A DNA stretch of 30,764 nt from Fusobacterium sp. (GTDB lineage: Bacteria; Fusobacteriota; Fusobacteriia; Fusobacteriales; Fusobacteriaceae), in assembly GCF_032477075.1 (NCBI RefSeq), contig NZ_JAWDXO010000036.1, positions 1 to 30,764 on the forward strand, written 5' to 3'. This document shows positions 23,672 through 30,764 of this stretch, in pieces (within the stretch, counting starts at the first letter, position 1; each line of letters starts with the position of its first letter). A model generated the notes under the pieces. That model was not told where the DNA came from, made no database searches, and saw nothing but the letters and a program-made list of their open reading frames with translations. The position numbers and the translations under genes were made by a program.

Positions 23672-25026
23672 TATCTATTTTTCCCTTCTAATTTGTCAGC
23701 TATTCTGTGAGCTACTTTAGAGATATCCCCTGCTCCCATAAACATGAATACCTCATGTCCTTGACAGTTTAAAACTCTTTCATCTATTTTTTCACTATTT
23801 TTTTCAATTGCTACTTTCTTATTTTTAAGAACATTTCCAAGATCTTCTACAGTTACTCCAAATTCATCTTTTTCTCCTGCACTATATATAGGAAGAATCA
23901 ATACTTCTTCAGCGCCTTCAAAGGCATCTGTAAAATTTTGAAGAAGAAACTTCACTCTGCTGTAACGATGAGGTTGAAATATTATAGTGAGTTTTTCATG
24001 TTCTATAGACTTTGCCCCTTGAAGAGTTGCCTTAATTTCAGTTGGATGATGTGCATAGTCATCTATTATTTTTATCCCTTTGTCTTCATTGCAATAAAGG
24101 ATGTCATATCTTCTTTTTGATCCCTTGAAATTTTCTAAAGCTTCTTTAAAAAATTTCTCATCTACTCCAAATTTTTTAGCATAATAGATAACTGGGAGAG
24201 AATTAAGAATATTATGAAATCCAGGAATAGATATAGTATATCTCCCTGTATCTTCTCCTTTTATTGCTACATTATAACTTGTTTTTCCATTTTTTACTTG
24301 AATATCATAAGCAAATATATCTGCTCCTTCATCAATTATACTGTATGTTACTATCTTTTCTTTTTCTTTTTTTTCAACTAGTTTTCTTAAATTTTCACAG
24401 TCTATACAAACTGCTACTTCATTCTTAGTTTGGTCTATAAATTGAGAAAAAGACTTATTTATATTTGCAAGGCATCCATGAGTATCTAGATGATCTTCCT
24501 CTACATTAGTTATCACAGCATATGATGGATTCATATATAAAAAAGAATTGTCACTTTCATCAGCTTCAGCTACAAAATATTCTGACTTCCCAGCTCTTGC
24601 ATTTGATCCTATCTCTGGAAGTATTCCACCTACTACAATTGTGGGATCAAGATTAAGCATAACAGATGACATCATAGAGCTTGTAGTAGTTTTTCCATGT
24701 GTTCCTGCTACTGCAATTCCAGTTTCATTATTTAGAAGCATAGCTAAAAGCTCTCCTCTTTTTACTATTTTTATTCCATTCTCTAGTGCATATTTATATT
24801 CAGGATTATCATGTTTTATAGCACTTGAAGCTATTACCATATCACATCCCTTTACCTGTTCTCCTTCATGAGTGTTATAAACAGTTATCCCCATGTTCTC
24901 TAATTCTTCTGTGACATATCCTCTGTTCAGATCAGCACCATTTACCTCATAGCCTTTTGTTTTCATTATTTTAGCTAGTCCGCTCATCCCTATACCATTT
25001 ATACCAATAAAGTAAATCTTTTTCAT
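23671..25026 (-). CDS. murC: UDP-N-acetylmuramate--L-alanine ligase
   Basis: MurC adds the first amino acid, L-alanine, to UDP-MurNAc. The 451 residues show a Rossmann-like UDP-binding start (IYFIGINGIGMSGLA, 4-18), the ATP P-loop AVAGTHGKTTTSS (105-117), EADESDNSFL, and NVEEDHLDTH. The C-terminal domain contains IIDDYAHHPTEI and FQPHRYSR, which are specific for MurC. I chose ATG 25026; a TTG directly before it (25029) is also in frame. The SD GGAGGAATTAG is inside the gap after murG. Confidence 0.98.
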   Translation of the reverse strand: MKKIYFIGINGIGMSGLAKIMKTKGYEVNGADLNRGYVTEELENMGITVYNTHEGEQVKGCDMVIASSAIKHDNPEYKYALENGIKIVKRGELLAMLLNNETGIAVAGTHGKTTTSSMMSSVMLNLDPTIVVGGILPEIGSNARAGKSEYFVAEADESDNSFLYMNPSYAVITNVEEDHLDTHGCLANINKSFSQFIDQTKNEVAVCIDCENLRKLVEKKEKEKIVTYSIIDEGADIFAYDIQVKNGKTSYNVAIKGEDTGRYTISIPGFHNILNSLPVIYYAKKFGVDEKFFKEALENFKGSKRRYDILYCNEDKGIKIIDDYAHHPTEIKATLQGAKSIEHEKLTIIFQPHRYSRVKFLLQNFTDAFEGAEEVLILPIYSAGEKDEFGVTVEDLGNVLKNKKVAIEKNSEKIDERVLNCQGHEVFMFMGAGDISKVAHRIADKLEGKNR

Positions 25027-25029
25027 CAA

Positions 25030-26097
25030 CTAATTCCTCCAAATATCTAAATCATTTATAATTTTTTCCACAGCGTTGGATTTTTTCAAAGATCTTATCC
25101 TCACTCTCATAGACTTCAATGCTTCTTCATTTTTTACTAACTCAAGAGCCTTTTCAATTGCACTGTCTGCTTCTGTATTAGTGTATACAAGGGCAGAATT
25201 ATTTTCTTCTAATATCTTCGCATTGTCATACTGTCCAACTTTTAAAGAATTATATGGAATAATAATTGATGGTTTCTCTAGTTCTATTATTTCAGAAATT
25301 GTTAAAGCACCTGCACGACATATTATCAAATCAGCAGCAGCCATAATATTTATCATATTATTAAAATATGGTTTTACTGTATCAGACATCTTTGTTTTCA
25401 CTATTCTTTTTCCAATATCTTCAAAGTTATTCTCACCAGTTGCCCAATAAACTCTCAGCTTTTTATCTTCAAGAAACTTATCCCAGTTCTTTATCACTGC
25501 CTCATTTATATCTTTTGCCCCCAAACTTCCACCTGTTATAAGAATGACTTTCTCATCCTCTTCCAGTTTCAGTCTTTCTCTTTCTTCATTTTCATTTACA
25601 TAGTTGATTTCTTCCCTCAGAGGATTTCCTGTTACATCAAATCTTTTCTGATATTTTAAGGGGATATCATCATATGTTTTATCAAATGCTAAAAATGTTT
25701 TTTCTGCAAATTTATACAACATTTTATTTGTCCAGCCTAGATTGGCATTCTGCTCTTGAAGATAAACTTTTTTTCTCAAAAGTATCCCTCCAATTATAAC
25801 AGGAACAGAAATATAATTTCCAAATCCTATTATTGCATCTGGTTTTTCTTTTGCAACTATTCTTATCCCTTGCCAGACTCCTTTTATATACTTAAATATA
25901 CTTTTTATATTTTTAGGAGGCTTTATATCTAAACCAATGAATCTAAATCCTGCCTCAGGAACTATATCTTTTTCCATTCTTATACTAGTTCCCACAAAAA
26001 GAACATCTATATTTTTTAATTTAAGACCTTCAGCTACAGCCATAGCAGGATAAATATGTCCCCCTGTTCCCCCAGTCGTTAAAATAATTTTTTTCAA
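25030..26097 (-). CDS. murG: Lipid II synthase, N-acetylglucosaminyltransferase MurG
   Basis: MurG transfers GlcNAc from UDP-GlcNAc to lipid I at the inner face of the membrane to give lipid II. The GT-B fold starts with ILTTGGTGGHIYPAMAVAEG (near 5-24). The C-terminal donor site has ITGGSLGAKDINEAV and the block with ADLIICRAGALTISEIIELEKPSIIIPY. The likely start is TTG at 26097 (MKKIILTTGG, 355 residues), because AGGTGAG lies five to six bases before it. A GTG at 26106 overlapping the murD stop would add three residues but has no SD of its own. FtsW, often beside MurG, is missing. Confidence 0.96.
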   Translation of the reverse strand: MKKIILTTGGTGGHIYPAMAVAEGLKLKNIDVLFVGTSIRMEKDIVPEAGFRFIGLDIKPPKNIKSIFKYIKGVWQGIRIVAKEKPDAIIGFGNYISVPVIIGGILLRKKVYLQEQNANLGWTNKMLYKFAEKTFLAFDKTYDDIPLKYQKRFDVTGNPLREEINYVNENEERERLKLEEDEKVILITGGSLGAKDINEAVIKNWDKFLEDKKLRVYWATGENNFEDIGKRIVKTKMSDTVKPYFNNMINIMAAADLIICRAGALTISEIIELEKPSIIIPYNSLKVGQYDNAKILEENNSALVYTNTEADSAIEKALELVKNEEALKSMRVRIRSLKKSNAVEKIINDLDIWRN

Positions 26098-26102
26098 ATT
26101 TC

Positions 26103-27410
26103 TCACCTACCAAAGATTTCTCTTACTAATTCCTTAAATACTTCCCCTCTATGCTCGTAGCTGTTAAACTGATCAAAACTGGAAGTTGCTGGAGAAAGAA
26201 GTACAACCTGAGGTTCCTCAGAGGTAAATCTCTCCTTCATATTTAAAAGACAGCTTTTCAAATCTCTAAGCAGAAATACTCTGCTGCTGTCATATCCTTT
26301 TTCTAAAAGTATTCTGTTAATCTCATCTGCAGTTTCTCCTATAAGGTATACTTCCTTTGCATGAATCTTTATCAGTTCTGCTAAAGGAGACCAGTCAAGC
26401 TTCTTATCAAATCCACCGCAAATAAGAATACACTGATCAAAAGCTTCTACTGCAAATTTTGTTGAATCAATATTTGTTCCTTTAGAATCATTTATAAATT
26501 TTACTTTTCCATAATTGAAAAAGTCTTCCATTCTATGTTCAATAGTTTTTGTATTATATAAAAACTCTCTAATTTTCTCATTTTGTATTCCTACTATTTT
26601 AGCAGCTGCTACAATAAAAAGTACATTTTCAAGATTATGTTTTCCTTTCAATGAAAGTTTTGCACATTCTAAAATTTTTCCATCTTTTCCATAGAGTTTT
26701 CCATCTTTTACCCAAAAATCACACTCTTTATTAATATTTTGAGATATTTTTATCTTTCTTCCAAATATAAAATTCTCTCTTTCTACTACTTCTTTTGAGT
26801 CAAGATTAAAGATAAAATAGTCATTTTCATTTTGATTTTTCCCTATATTAAATTTTGTTTTGTAGTAATCATTTGTATCCTTATATCTAGAAAGATGATC
26901 AGGAGTAAGATTTATAACCATAGTTATCCACGGTTTGAAATCAAGAAGATTTTCAAGTTGGTATGAACTTAATTCTAAAACAATATAATCCAAGTCTTTA
27001 TGTTTCAATAGCAGCTCTGCATATGAAACTCCTATATTTCCAGCATACTCAGCTTTATATCCAGCATATTGAAGAAGTTCTGTAATTTTAGTCGTAGTTG
27101 TAGTTTTTCCGTTTGTTCCTGTTACAGCAATTATTTTACTTTTTATTTCATATTGTAACATATATTCATAACTTAATTCAATTTCATCTATTAATTTTAT
27201 TTTTTTTTCTTTAGCTTTCATAACAATTTCGTTATATGGCACTCCTGGACTTTTAACAAAAATTTCAATTTCATCTAAATACTCCATACCTTCTTTAGAG
27301 GATATTCCTTTTTTATCATCAACAAGTATTACTTCATATCCCATATTTTTTAACAGATGTTCAGCTCCAAGACCACTTATACCAGCTCCAAATACCATTG
27401 CTTTTTTCAT
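26103..27410 (-). CDS. murD: UDP-N-acetylmuramoylalanine--D-glutamate ligase
   Basis: MurD adds D-glutamate to UDP-MurNAc-L-Ala. The 435 residues have the UDP-binding start AMVFGAGISGLGAEHLL, the P-loop VTGTNGKTTTT (96-106), ELSSYQLENLLDFKP, NLTPDHLSRY, and the C-terminal FINDSKGTNIDSTK and LLSPATSSFDQF. I chose ATG 27410 with the SD AAGGAAGGG upstream. A GTG at 27458 would add 16 basic residues unlike MurD and would start inside the hairpin at 27453-27473. Confidence 0.97.
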   Translation of the reverse strand: MKKAMVFGAGISGLGAEHLLKNMGYEVILVDDKKGISSKEGMEYLDEIEIFVKSPGVPYNEIVMKAKEKKIKLIDEIELSYEYMLQYEIKSKIIAVTGTNGKTTTTTKITELLQYAGYKAEYAGNIGVSYAELLLKHKDLDYIVLELSSYQLENLLDFKPWITMVINLTPDHLSRYKDTNDYYKTKFNIGKNQNENDYFIFNLDSKEVVERENFIFGRKIKISQNINKECDFWVKDGKLYGKDGKILECAKLSLKGKHNLENVLFIVAAAKIVGIQNEKIREFLYNTKTIEHRMEDFFNYGKVKFINDSKGTNIDSTKFAVEAFDQCILICGGFDKKLDWSPLAELIKIHAKEVYLIGETADEINRILLEKGYDSSRVFLLRDLKSCLLNMKERFTSEEPQVVLLSPATSSFDQFNSYEHRGEVFKELVREIFGR

Positions 27411-27452
27411 GACATTTCCCTTCCTTTTTTTCTGTTTCCTATATAGACGGAA

Positions 27453-27473
27453 AACCACGGGAGTTCCGTGGTT
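27453..27473 (-). promoter_or_regulatory. GC-rich hairpin between mraY and murD
   Basis: AACCACGG (27453-27460) and CCGTGGTT (27466-27473) are exact inverted repeats around a five-base loop, in a very AT-rich genome. On the minus strand they are followed by TTTTCC. The element could be an attenuating terminator, an RNase barrier or a processing site inside the operon. Confidence 0.5.
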
Positions 27474-27479
27474 CCTTTA

Positions 27480-28568
27480 TTAGAGAATTCCTCTTAATCT
27501 TATTATTCCCAATGCTACCATTCCAAATATTAAAGTTGTTATCCAGAACCTCATTGTCACCTTTGTTTCAGCCAAACCACTAAGCTCAAAGTGATGATGA
27601 ATAGGTGCCATTTTGAATATTCTTTTTCCTCTCAACTTAAAAGATCCTACTTGAAGTATAACTGAAAGAGCCTCCATCACAAATACTGCTCCAATTATTG
27701 GGAGAATAAGTTCCTGCTTCAAAAGAATAGCAACCACTCCCAGTACTCCTCCTAGTGTAAGAGAACCTGTATCTCCCATGAATATTTGAGCTGGATAGAA
27801 ATTATACCATAAAAATCCAAGCCCTGAACCACTGATAGTTGCTAGAAATACAGACATCTCTCCTGAACCTGATATATAAAAAAGTTTTAAGTGTTCACTC
27901 ATATTTACATTTCCTGTAAAATAAGAAATTGCTCCTAATATAGTAGAACATATTATCATTGGCATTATAGCCAGTCCATCCAAACCATCTGTTATATTTA
28001 CAGCATTAGATGTACCCATAAGAATTATAAGTATAAAAATCAGCATGCCTATACTTCCTATATAGAACATACTTCCAGAAATCAAAGGATTAATTATTGA
28101 AAGATCAAAGACTCTATCCCCTGTTAACCCTATCTGAGTTACAAAAAGCCATACTAAAACAGCTATCATAGCCTGCCCTAAAAGCTTTTTCTTTCCAGAA
28201 AGTCCCTTTTTATTCACAGTAAATTTTTTATAATCATCAATAAATCCAATAGATGCAAAACCCATCATAGCTACAAGAAGTACATCAATAAATGGATTAG
28301 TTATATCAGAAACCAAAAGATTTGTTACCAGCATCACTATAACTATAAGAACTCCTCCCATTGTAGGTGTTCCTTTTTTAGAAAGATGTGAGACAGGACC
28401 ATCATCTCTGATTTTTTCACCAAATTTTTTAACTTTCAGATAGTTTATGAATGGTTTTCCTAATATCAAAACTAAAACAAAAGATAATGTAAAGCTTATA
28501 AACCCTCTCAAATACATAGACTTTAAAAAAGCAAGACTTTCAAAGTACTCTCCTAATATATATAACAT
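27480..28568 (-). CDS. mraY: Phospho-N-acetylmuramoyl-pentapeptide transferase
   Basis: MraY is the polytopic membrane enzyme that moves phospho-MurNAc-pentapeptide to undecaprenyl phosphate, making lipid I. The 362 residues contain about ten transmembrane segments. Family blocks in order are DDGPVSHLSKKGTPTMGG (near 57-74), FIDDYKKFTVNKKGLSGKKKL, NAVNITDGLDGLAI, FMGDTGSLTLGG and MAPIHHHFELSG. The catalytic aspartates lie in the DDYK, DGLDG and MGDTG blocks. The SD GAGGAG is unusually far (12 bases) from the ATG, which may lower its translation. It lies 53 bp after murF. Confidence 0.98.
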   Translation of the reverse strand: MLYILGEYFESLAFLKSMYLRGFISFTLSFVLVLILGKPFINYLKVKKFGEKIRDDGPVSHLSKKGTPTMGGVLIVIVMLVTNLLVSDITNPFIDVLLVAMMGFASIGFIDDYKKFTVNKKGLSGKKKLLGQAMIAVLVWLFVTQIGLTGDRVFDLSIINPLISGSMFYIGSIGMLIFILIILMGTSNAVNITDGLDGLAIMPMIICSTILGAISYFTGNVNMSEHLKLFYISGSGEMSVFLATISGSGLGFLWYNFYPAQIFMGDTGSLTLGGVLGVVAILLKQELILPIIGAVFVMEALSVILQVGSFKLRGKRIFKMAPIHHHFELSGLAETKVTMRFWITTLIFGMVALGIIRLRGIL

Positions 28569-28621
28569 TCTATTATTAATCTCCTCATTATATTTTTTCT
28601 AAATTTTTTATTTATCTAAAA

Positions 28622-29908
28622 TTACTCTATTATCTCTTCAAGTTTCATTCCACGAGACCCTTTTAATAAAACAGAAGTTTTTTTCTGCTCTTTTAAGATA
28701 AGTTTTTTTATCTCTTCCTTTTCTGTAAAATGAAATATTCTTTCTTTATTTTCATGTACAATTTCCAAAGCTTTTCTCATTCTTTCTCCATATAAATATA
28801 CCTTATCTGTATGAACATTTAAAGCTTTTTCTATGATATTTTTATGATACTCTATTTCTTTTTCTCCAAGTTCCAGCATATCTCCCAGAACAATTATTTT
28901 CAAAGTATCATTGTACAGCTTATCAAAAGTTTCAAGTGAGAAGTTTACTGATATAGGGCTGGCATTATATGCATCATTTATATATAAAATATTTTCTTTT
29001 TCTATTTTTTGAAACCTCATTGGAGTAAGTTCAAGATTTTTTAATCCATCCTTTATTTTTTCATAAGGTACTTTCAGTTTTTTCCCTATTACTACAGCTA
29101 TAGCTGCATTTATACAGTTATGCTTTCCATTTAGAGCTATATCATACTTATCTTTATCTAATTTAAATGAAAGTCCCTCATCACTGTCATTAAAATCCTT
29201 AATTTGATAATTATTATTATTTTCATATCCAACTTTTATTCCATCTAATATTTTTAGAAATGGATCATCACCAAAAATAATAAGATTTTCTTTTGTAATA
29301 TATTTTACCAATTCAGTTTTTGCTTTAAATACATTTTCTCTGGTTTTTAAAAATTCTAAATGAGAGTCTCCAATATTGGTTATAATACCAATATCAGGCT
29401 GAGCTATATCAGATAATAATTCTATCTCTCCAAAGCCACTCATACCTAATTCAAGAACTGCCACTTCATATTTATTATCCAGCTGTAAAATTGTAAATGG
29501 AACTCCTATATGGTTATTGAGATTTCCCATAGTTTTAGCTGTCACAAATTCTTGTGACAGTATGGAATATATAATATCCTTAGTAGTAGTCTTCCCATTA
29601 CTTCCTGTTATAGCAATAATTTTTATGTTAAGAGCTTTCCTATATTTTTTAGCCAGTTCCTGCATACACTTTATAGTGTTATCCACCTTAATTACTCTTT
29701 TATCATTTCCTTTATAATTATCAGCTATTACTAAAGCTGCACCTTTATCAAGTACATCATCTACATAGCTGTTTCCATTATTTATAGCAAAAAACAAATC
29801 CCCTTTTTGAACTTTTCTACTGTCCATAACAACATGAGCTATTTCATTTTTTCCAACTACACTCTTTATTCCAAATATTTCATCCAGAATATTAAAAAGT
29901 ATTTTCAT
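28622..29908 (-). CDS. murF: UDP-N-acetylmuramoyl-tripeptide--D-alanyl-D-alanine ligase
   Basis: MurF adds D-Ala-D-Ala and completes the UDP-MurNAc-pentapeptide. The 428 residues show the N-terminal substrate domain (VVMDSRKVQKGDLFFAI, about 27-42), the P-loop AITGSNGKTTTKD (99-111), NLNNHIGVPFTIL, ELGMSGFGEIELL, ITNIGDSHLE, and the C-terminal YINDAYNASPISVNFSLETF and VLGDMLELG. I chose ATG 29908, preceded by AAAAGGAATGATAAA. A TTG at 29968 would add 20 residues outside the family pattern. MurE, which makes the preceding tripeptide, is not in this window, so the diamino acid used cannot be told. Confidence 0.96.
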   Translation of the reverse strand: MKILFNILDEIFGIKSVVGKNEIAHVVMDSRKVQKGDLFFAINNGNSYVDDVLDKGAALVIADNYKGNDKRVIKVDNTIKCMQELAKKYRKALNIKIIAITGSNGKTTTKDIIYSILSQEFVTAKTMGNLNNHIGVPFTILQLDNKYEVAVLELGMSGFGEIELLSDIAQPDIGIITNIGDSHLEFLKTRENVFKAKTELVKYITKENLIIFGDDPFLKILDGIKVGYENNNNYQIKDFNDSDEGLSFKLDKDKYDIALNGKHNCINAAIAVVIGKKLKVPYEKIKDGLKNLELTPMRFQKIEKENILYINDAYNASPISVNFSLETFDKLYNDTLKIIVLGDMLELGEKEIEYHKNIIEKALNVHTDKVYLYGERMRKALEIVHENKERIFHFTEKEEIKKLILKEQKKTSVLLKGSRGMKLEEIIE

Positions 29909-29980
29909 TTTATCATTCCTTTTCCTTTTAAATACCTTTATTTTATCATTAAAAACTTTTGTATACAAGAATTTTCATAA

Positions 29981-30529
29981 TTATTTCAAACTTAATGCAA
30001 AATCATAGAGAGAATCAAAAATATCTATTTTTCTATCTCCAATTTTTTCCAGTGTCTCCATTCCATGTCCTGTTTTTACAAGGATAGGAGTAAGGCCAGC
30101 TCTGCTTCCTGCATCTATATCTGCAATAGTATCTCCCACCATAAAAGAAACTCTTCTATCAATATCAAATTCTTTTATTGCTGCTTCCAACATTCCTGTG
30201 TTTGGTTTTCTGCATATACAATCAATTTTATATTTTCCTACGCCATTTTCTGGATGATGAGGGCAGTAATAGAATTTCTCTATTATAACTCCCTGTTTTT
30301 CCAATTCTTTTTTTATATATTCATTTAATTTCTCAAGATCTTTCTCTGTATAATACCCTCTTGCTATTCCTGACTGGTTAGTTACAACTGCCATAGTGTA
30401 TCCTAAAGAGGAAAATATTTTCAAAGCTTCCACTACATTTTTCTCAAATTCAAAATCTTCTATTTTATGAAGGTAATCTTTTTCAACGTTTATAGTTCCA
30501 TCTCTATCCAATAAAATTGCTTTCTTCAT
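29981..30529 (-). CDS. gmhB: D-glycero-D-manno-heptose 1,7-bisphosphate 7-phosphatase (GmhB-like)
   Basis: GmhB is a HAD phosphatase of the ADP-heptose pathway for the LPS inner core. The 182 residues match the family. Motif 1 is LLDRDGTIN with D8 and D10, motif 2 is VVTNQSGIARG, motif 3 has CRKPNTGML, and motif 4 is MVGDTIADIDAG. Zinc ligands typical of GmhB are visible: C89 and H91 in CPHH, C104 and C106 in CIC. Histidinol-phosphate phosphatases share this fold, but no his gene is near. The SD AAAGGAAG is seven bases before the ATG. It heads the dcw cluster; the other heptose genes are not in the window. Confidence 0.88.
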   Translation of the reverse strand: MKKAILLDRDGTINVEKDYLHKIEDFEFEKNVVEALKIFSSLGYTMAVVTNQSGIARGYYTEKDLEKLNEYIKKELEKQGVIIEKFYYCPHHPENGVGKYKIDCICRKPNTGMLEAAIKEFDIDRRVSFMVGDTIADIDAGSRAGLTPILVKTGHGMETLEKIGDRKIDIFDSLYDFALSLK

Positions 30530-30613
30530 TTATAACTTCCTTTATTTCTTTATATTTTTTCGGAGTATATTTTCTGAATGTTTTATTCTCTCTTTCAGTA
30601 AAAAACAACCACT

Positions 30614-30619
30614 TAAAAT
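30614..30619 (-). promoter_or_regulatory. Candidate promoter -10 of the dcw cluster
   Basis: On the minus strand the sequence AATAAAATATAATGTATC, in the 30614-30630 region, contains a perfect TATAAT, but no good -35 is found at 16-18 bp. TTGAAA is present but 23 bp away. A second weak pair (TTGTTT, 17 bp, TAAAAC) lies closer to the gene. The coordinates are approximate and the call is tentative; read-through from the rRNA operon could also contribute. Confidence 0.35.
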
Positions 30620-30644
30620 GATACATTATATTTTATTGTTTGTA

Positions 30645-30670
30645 CATAATTTTTTTCAAAAAATAAAAAA
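30645..30670 (-). terminator. U-rich terminator tail after the 5S rRNA gene
   Basis: The 3' end of 5S rRNA is followed on the minus strand by TTTTTTTATTTTTTG and then AAAAAAA. The 5S terminal helix plus this U-tract is a plausible intrinsic terminator for the rRNA operon. Confidence 0.5.
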
Positions 30671-30764
30671 AGCTTGGCAAGTACCTATCCTCCCGGGAGG
30701 CTTCCCTCCAAGTACTTTCAGCGTTTACGGGCTTAACTTCTGGGTTCGGTATGGGACCAGGTGT
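30671..30764 (-). rRNA. rrf: 5S ribosomal RNA (partial, 5' end outside the window)
   Basis: The minus strand contains the conserved 5S core: CCCATACCGAACCCAGAAGT, then TTAAGCCCGTAAACGC and the helix around CCTCCCGGGAGG, ending TACTTGCCAAGC. About 94 bases are present; some 20-25 at the 5' end lie beyond position 30764. It marks the end of an rRNA operon transcribed towards the dcw cluster. Confidence 0.95.

Noticed and set aside
27411..27458. GTG start extending MurD by 16 residues
   Set aside because: The start lies inside a stable hairpin and the extension is basic and unlike MurD. ATG 27410 has an SD.
29909..29968. TTG start extending MurF by 20 residues
   Set aside because: There is no SD before it and the extension does not fit the family; ATG 29908 is preceded by AAAAGGA.
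1..30764. CRISPR arrays, insertion sequences, prophage or tRNA genes
   Set aside because: I read the intergenic regions on both strands and saw no regularly spaced repeats, transposase or integrase, or cloverleaf sequence.

Overview
The window is AT-rich chromosomal DNA from a Gram-negative bacterium, most likely a Fusobacterium, probably of the larger-genome group (varium/ulcerans/mortiferum-like). This is inferred from base composition, the protein sequences, a heptose-phosphatase gene (LPS/ADP-heptose route) beside a peptidoglycan cluster, and adjacent rpsF-rpsR. No database search was possible. Most genes lie on the minus strand.

Layout, left to right. (1) 98-2430: a BCCT-family transporter (minus) diverges from a 117-residue unknown protein (plus). 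(2) 2337-2909: a 573-bp stretch without an obvious gene. It holds a promoter-like element, a 15-codon ORF behind an excellent Shine-Dalgarno (SD) site, and two hairpins. (3) 2870-11790: a tightly packed minus-strand operon, mutS2-ispD-nitrilase-like-membrane protein-cysS-mrnC-mreB-holB, with overlaps or gaps of 12 nt or less, a good promoter and a strong terminator. (4) 11838-13248: rpmB (plus) with consensus promoter, leader hairpin and terminator, then an AraC/GyrI-like regulator. (5) 13374-17977: a metabolic island. A sigma-54 enhancer-binding regulator (plus) diverges from an amidohydrolase-brnQ operon (minus). The operon is preceded by a full-consensus -24/-12 promoter, with a 24-bp dyad about 130 bp upstream of the predicted start site. 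(6) 18144-18811: rpsF-rpsR with promoter, structured leader and terminator. (7) 18823-30529: a compact division and cell-wall (dcw) cluster in the order gmhB-like, murF, mraY, murD, murG, murC, murB, ddl, ftsQ, ftsA, ftsZ. It lacks mraZ, mraW, ftsL, ftsI, murE and ftsW. (8) 30671-30764: the 3' part of a 5S rRNA gene, so the dcw cluster lies just behind an rRNA operon.

The dcw genes supply UDP-MurNAc-pentapeptide synthesis (MurB, MurC, MurD, MurF, Ddl), lipid I and II formation (MraY, MurG) and the FtsQ/FtsA/FtsZ division core. MreB in the other operon supplies the elongation scaffold. The items most worth a second look are the sigma-54 amidohydrolase/BrnQ regulon with its atypical GSYTDA loop, the orphan small transcript at 2388-2617, TTG starts on murG, ddl and ftsQ, the GC-rich hairpin between mraY and murD, and short outer-membrane-protein-like 3' scars flanking the metabolic island.
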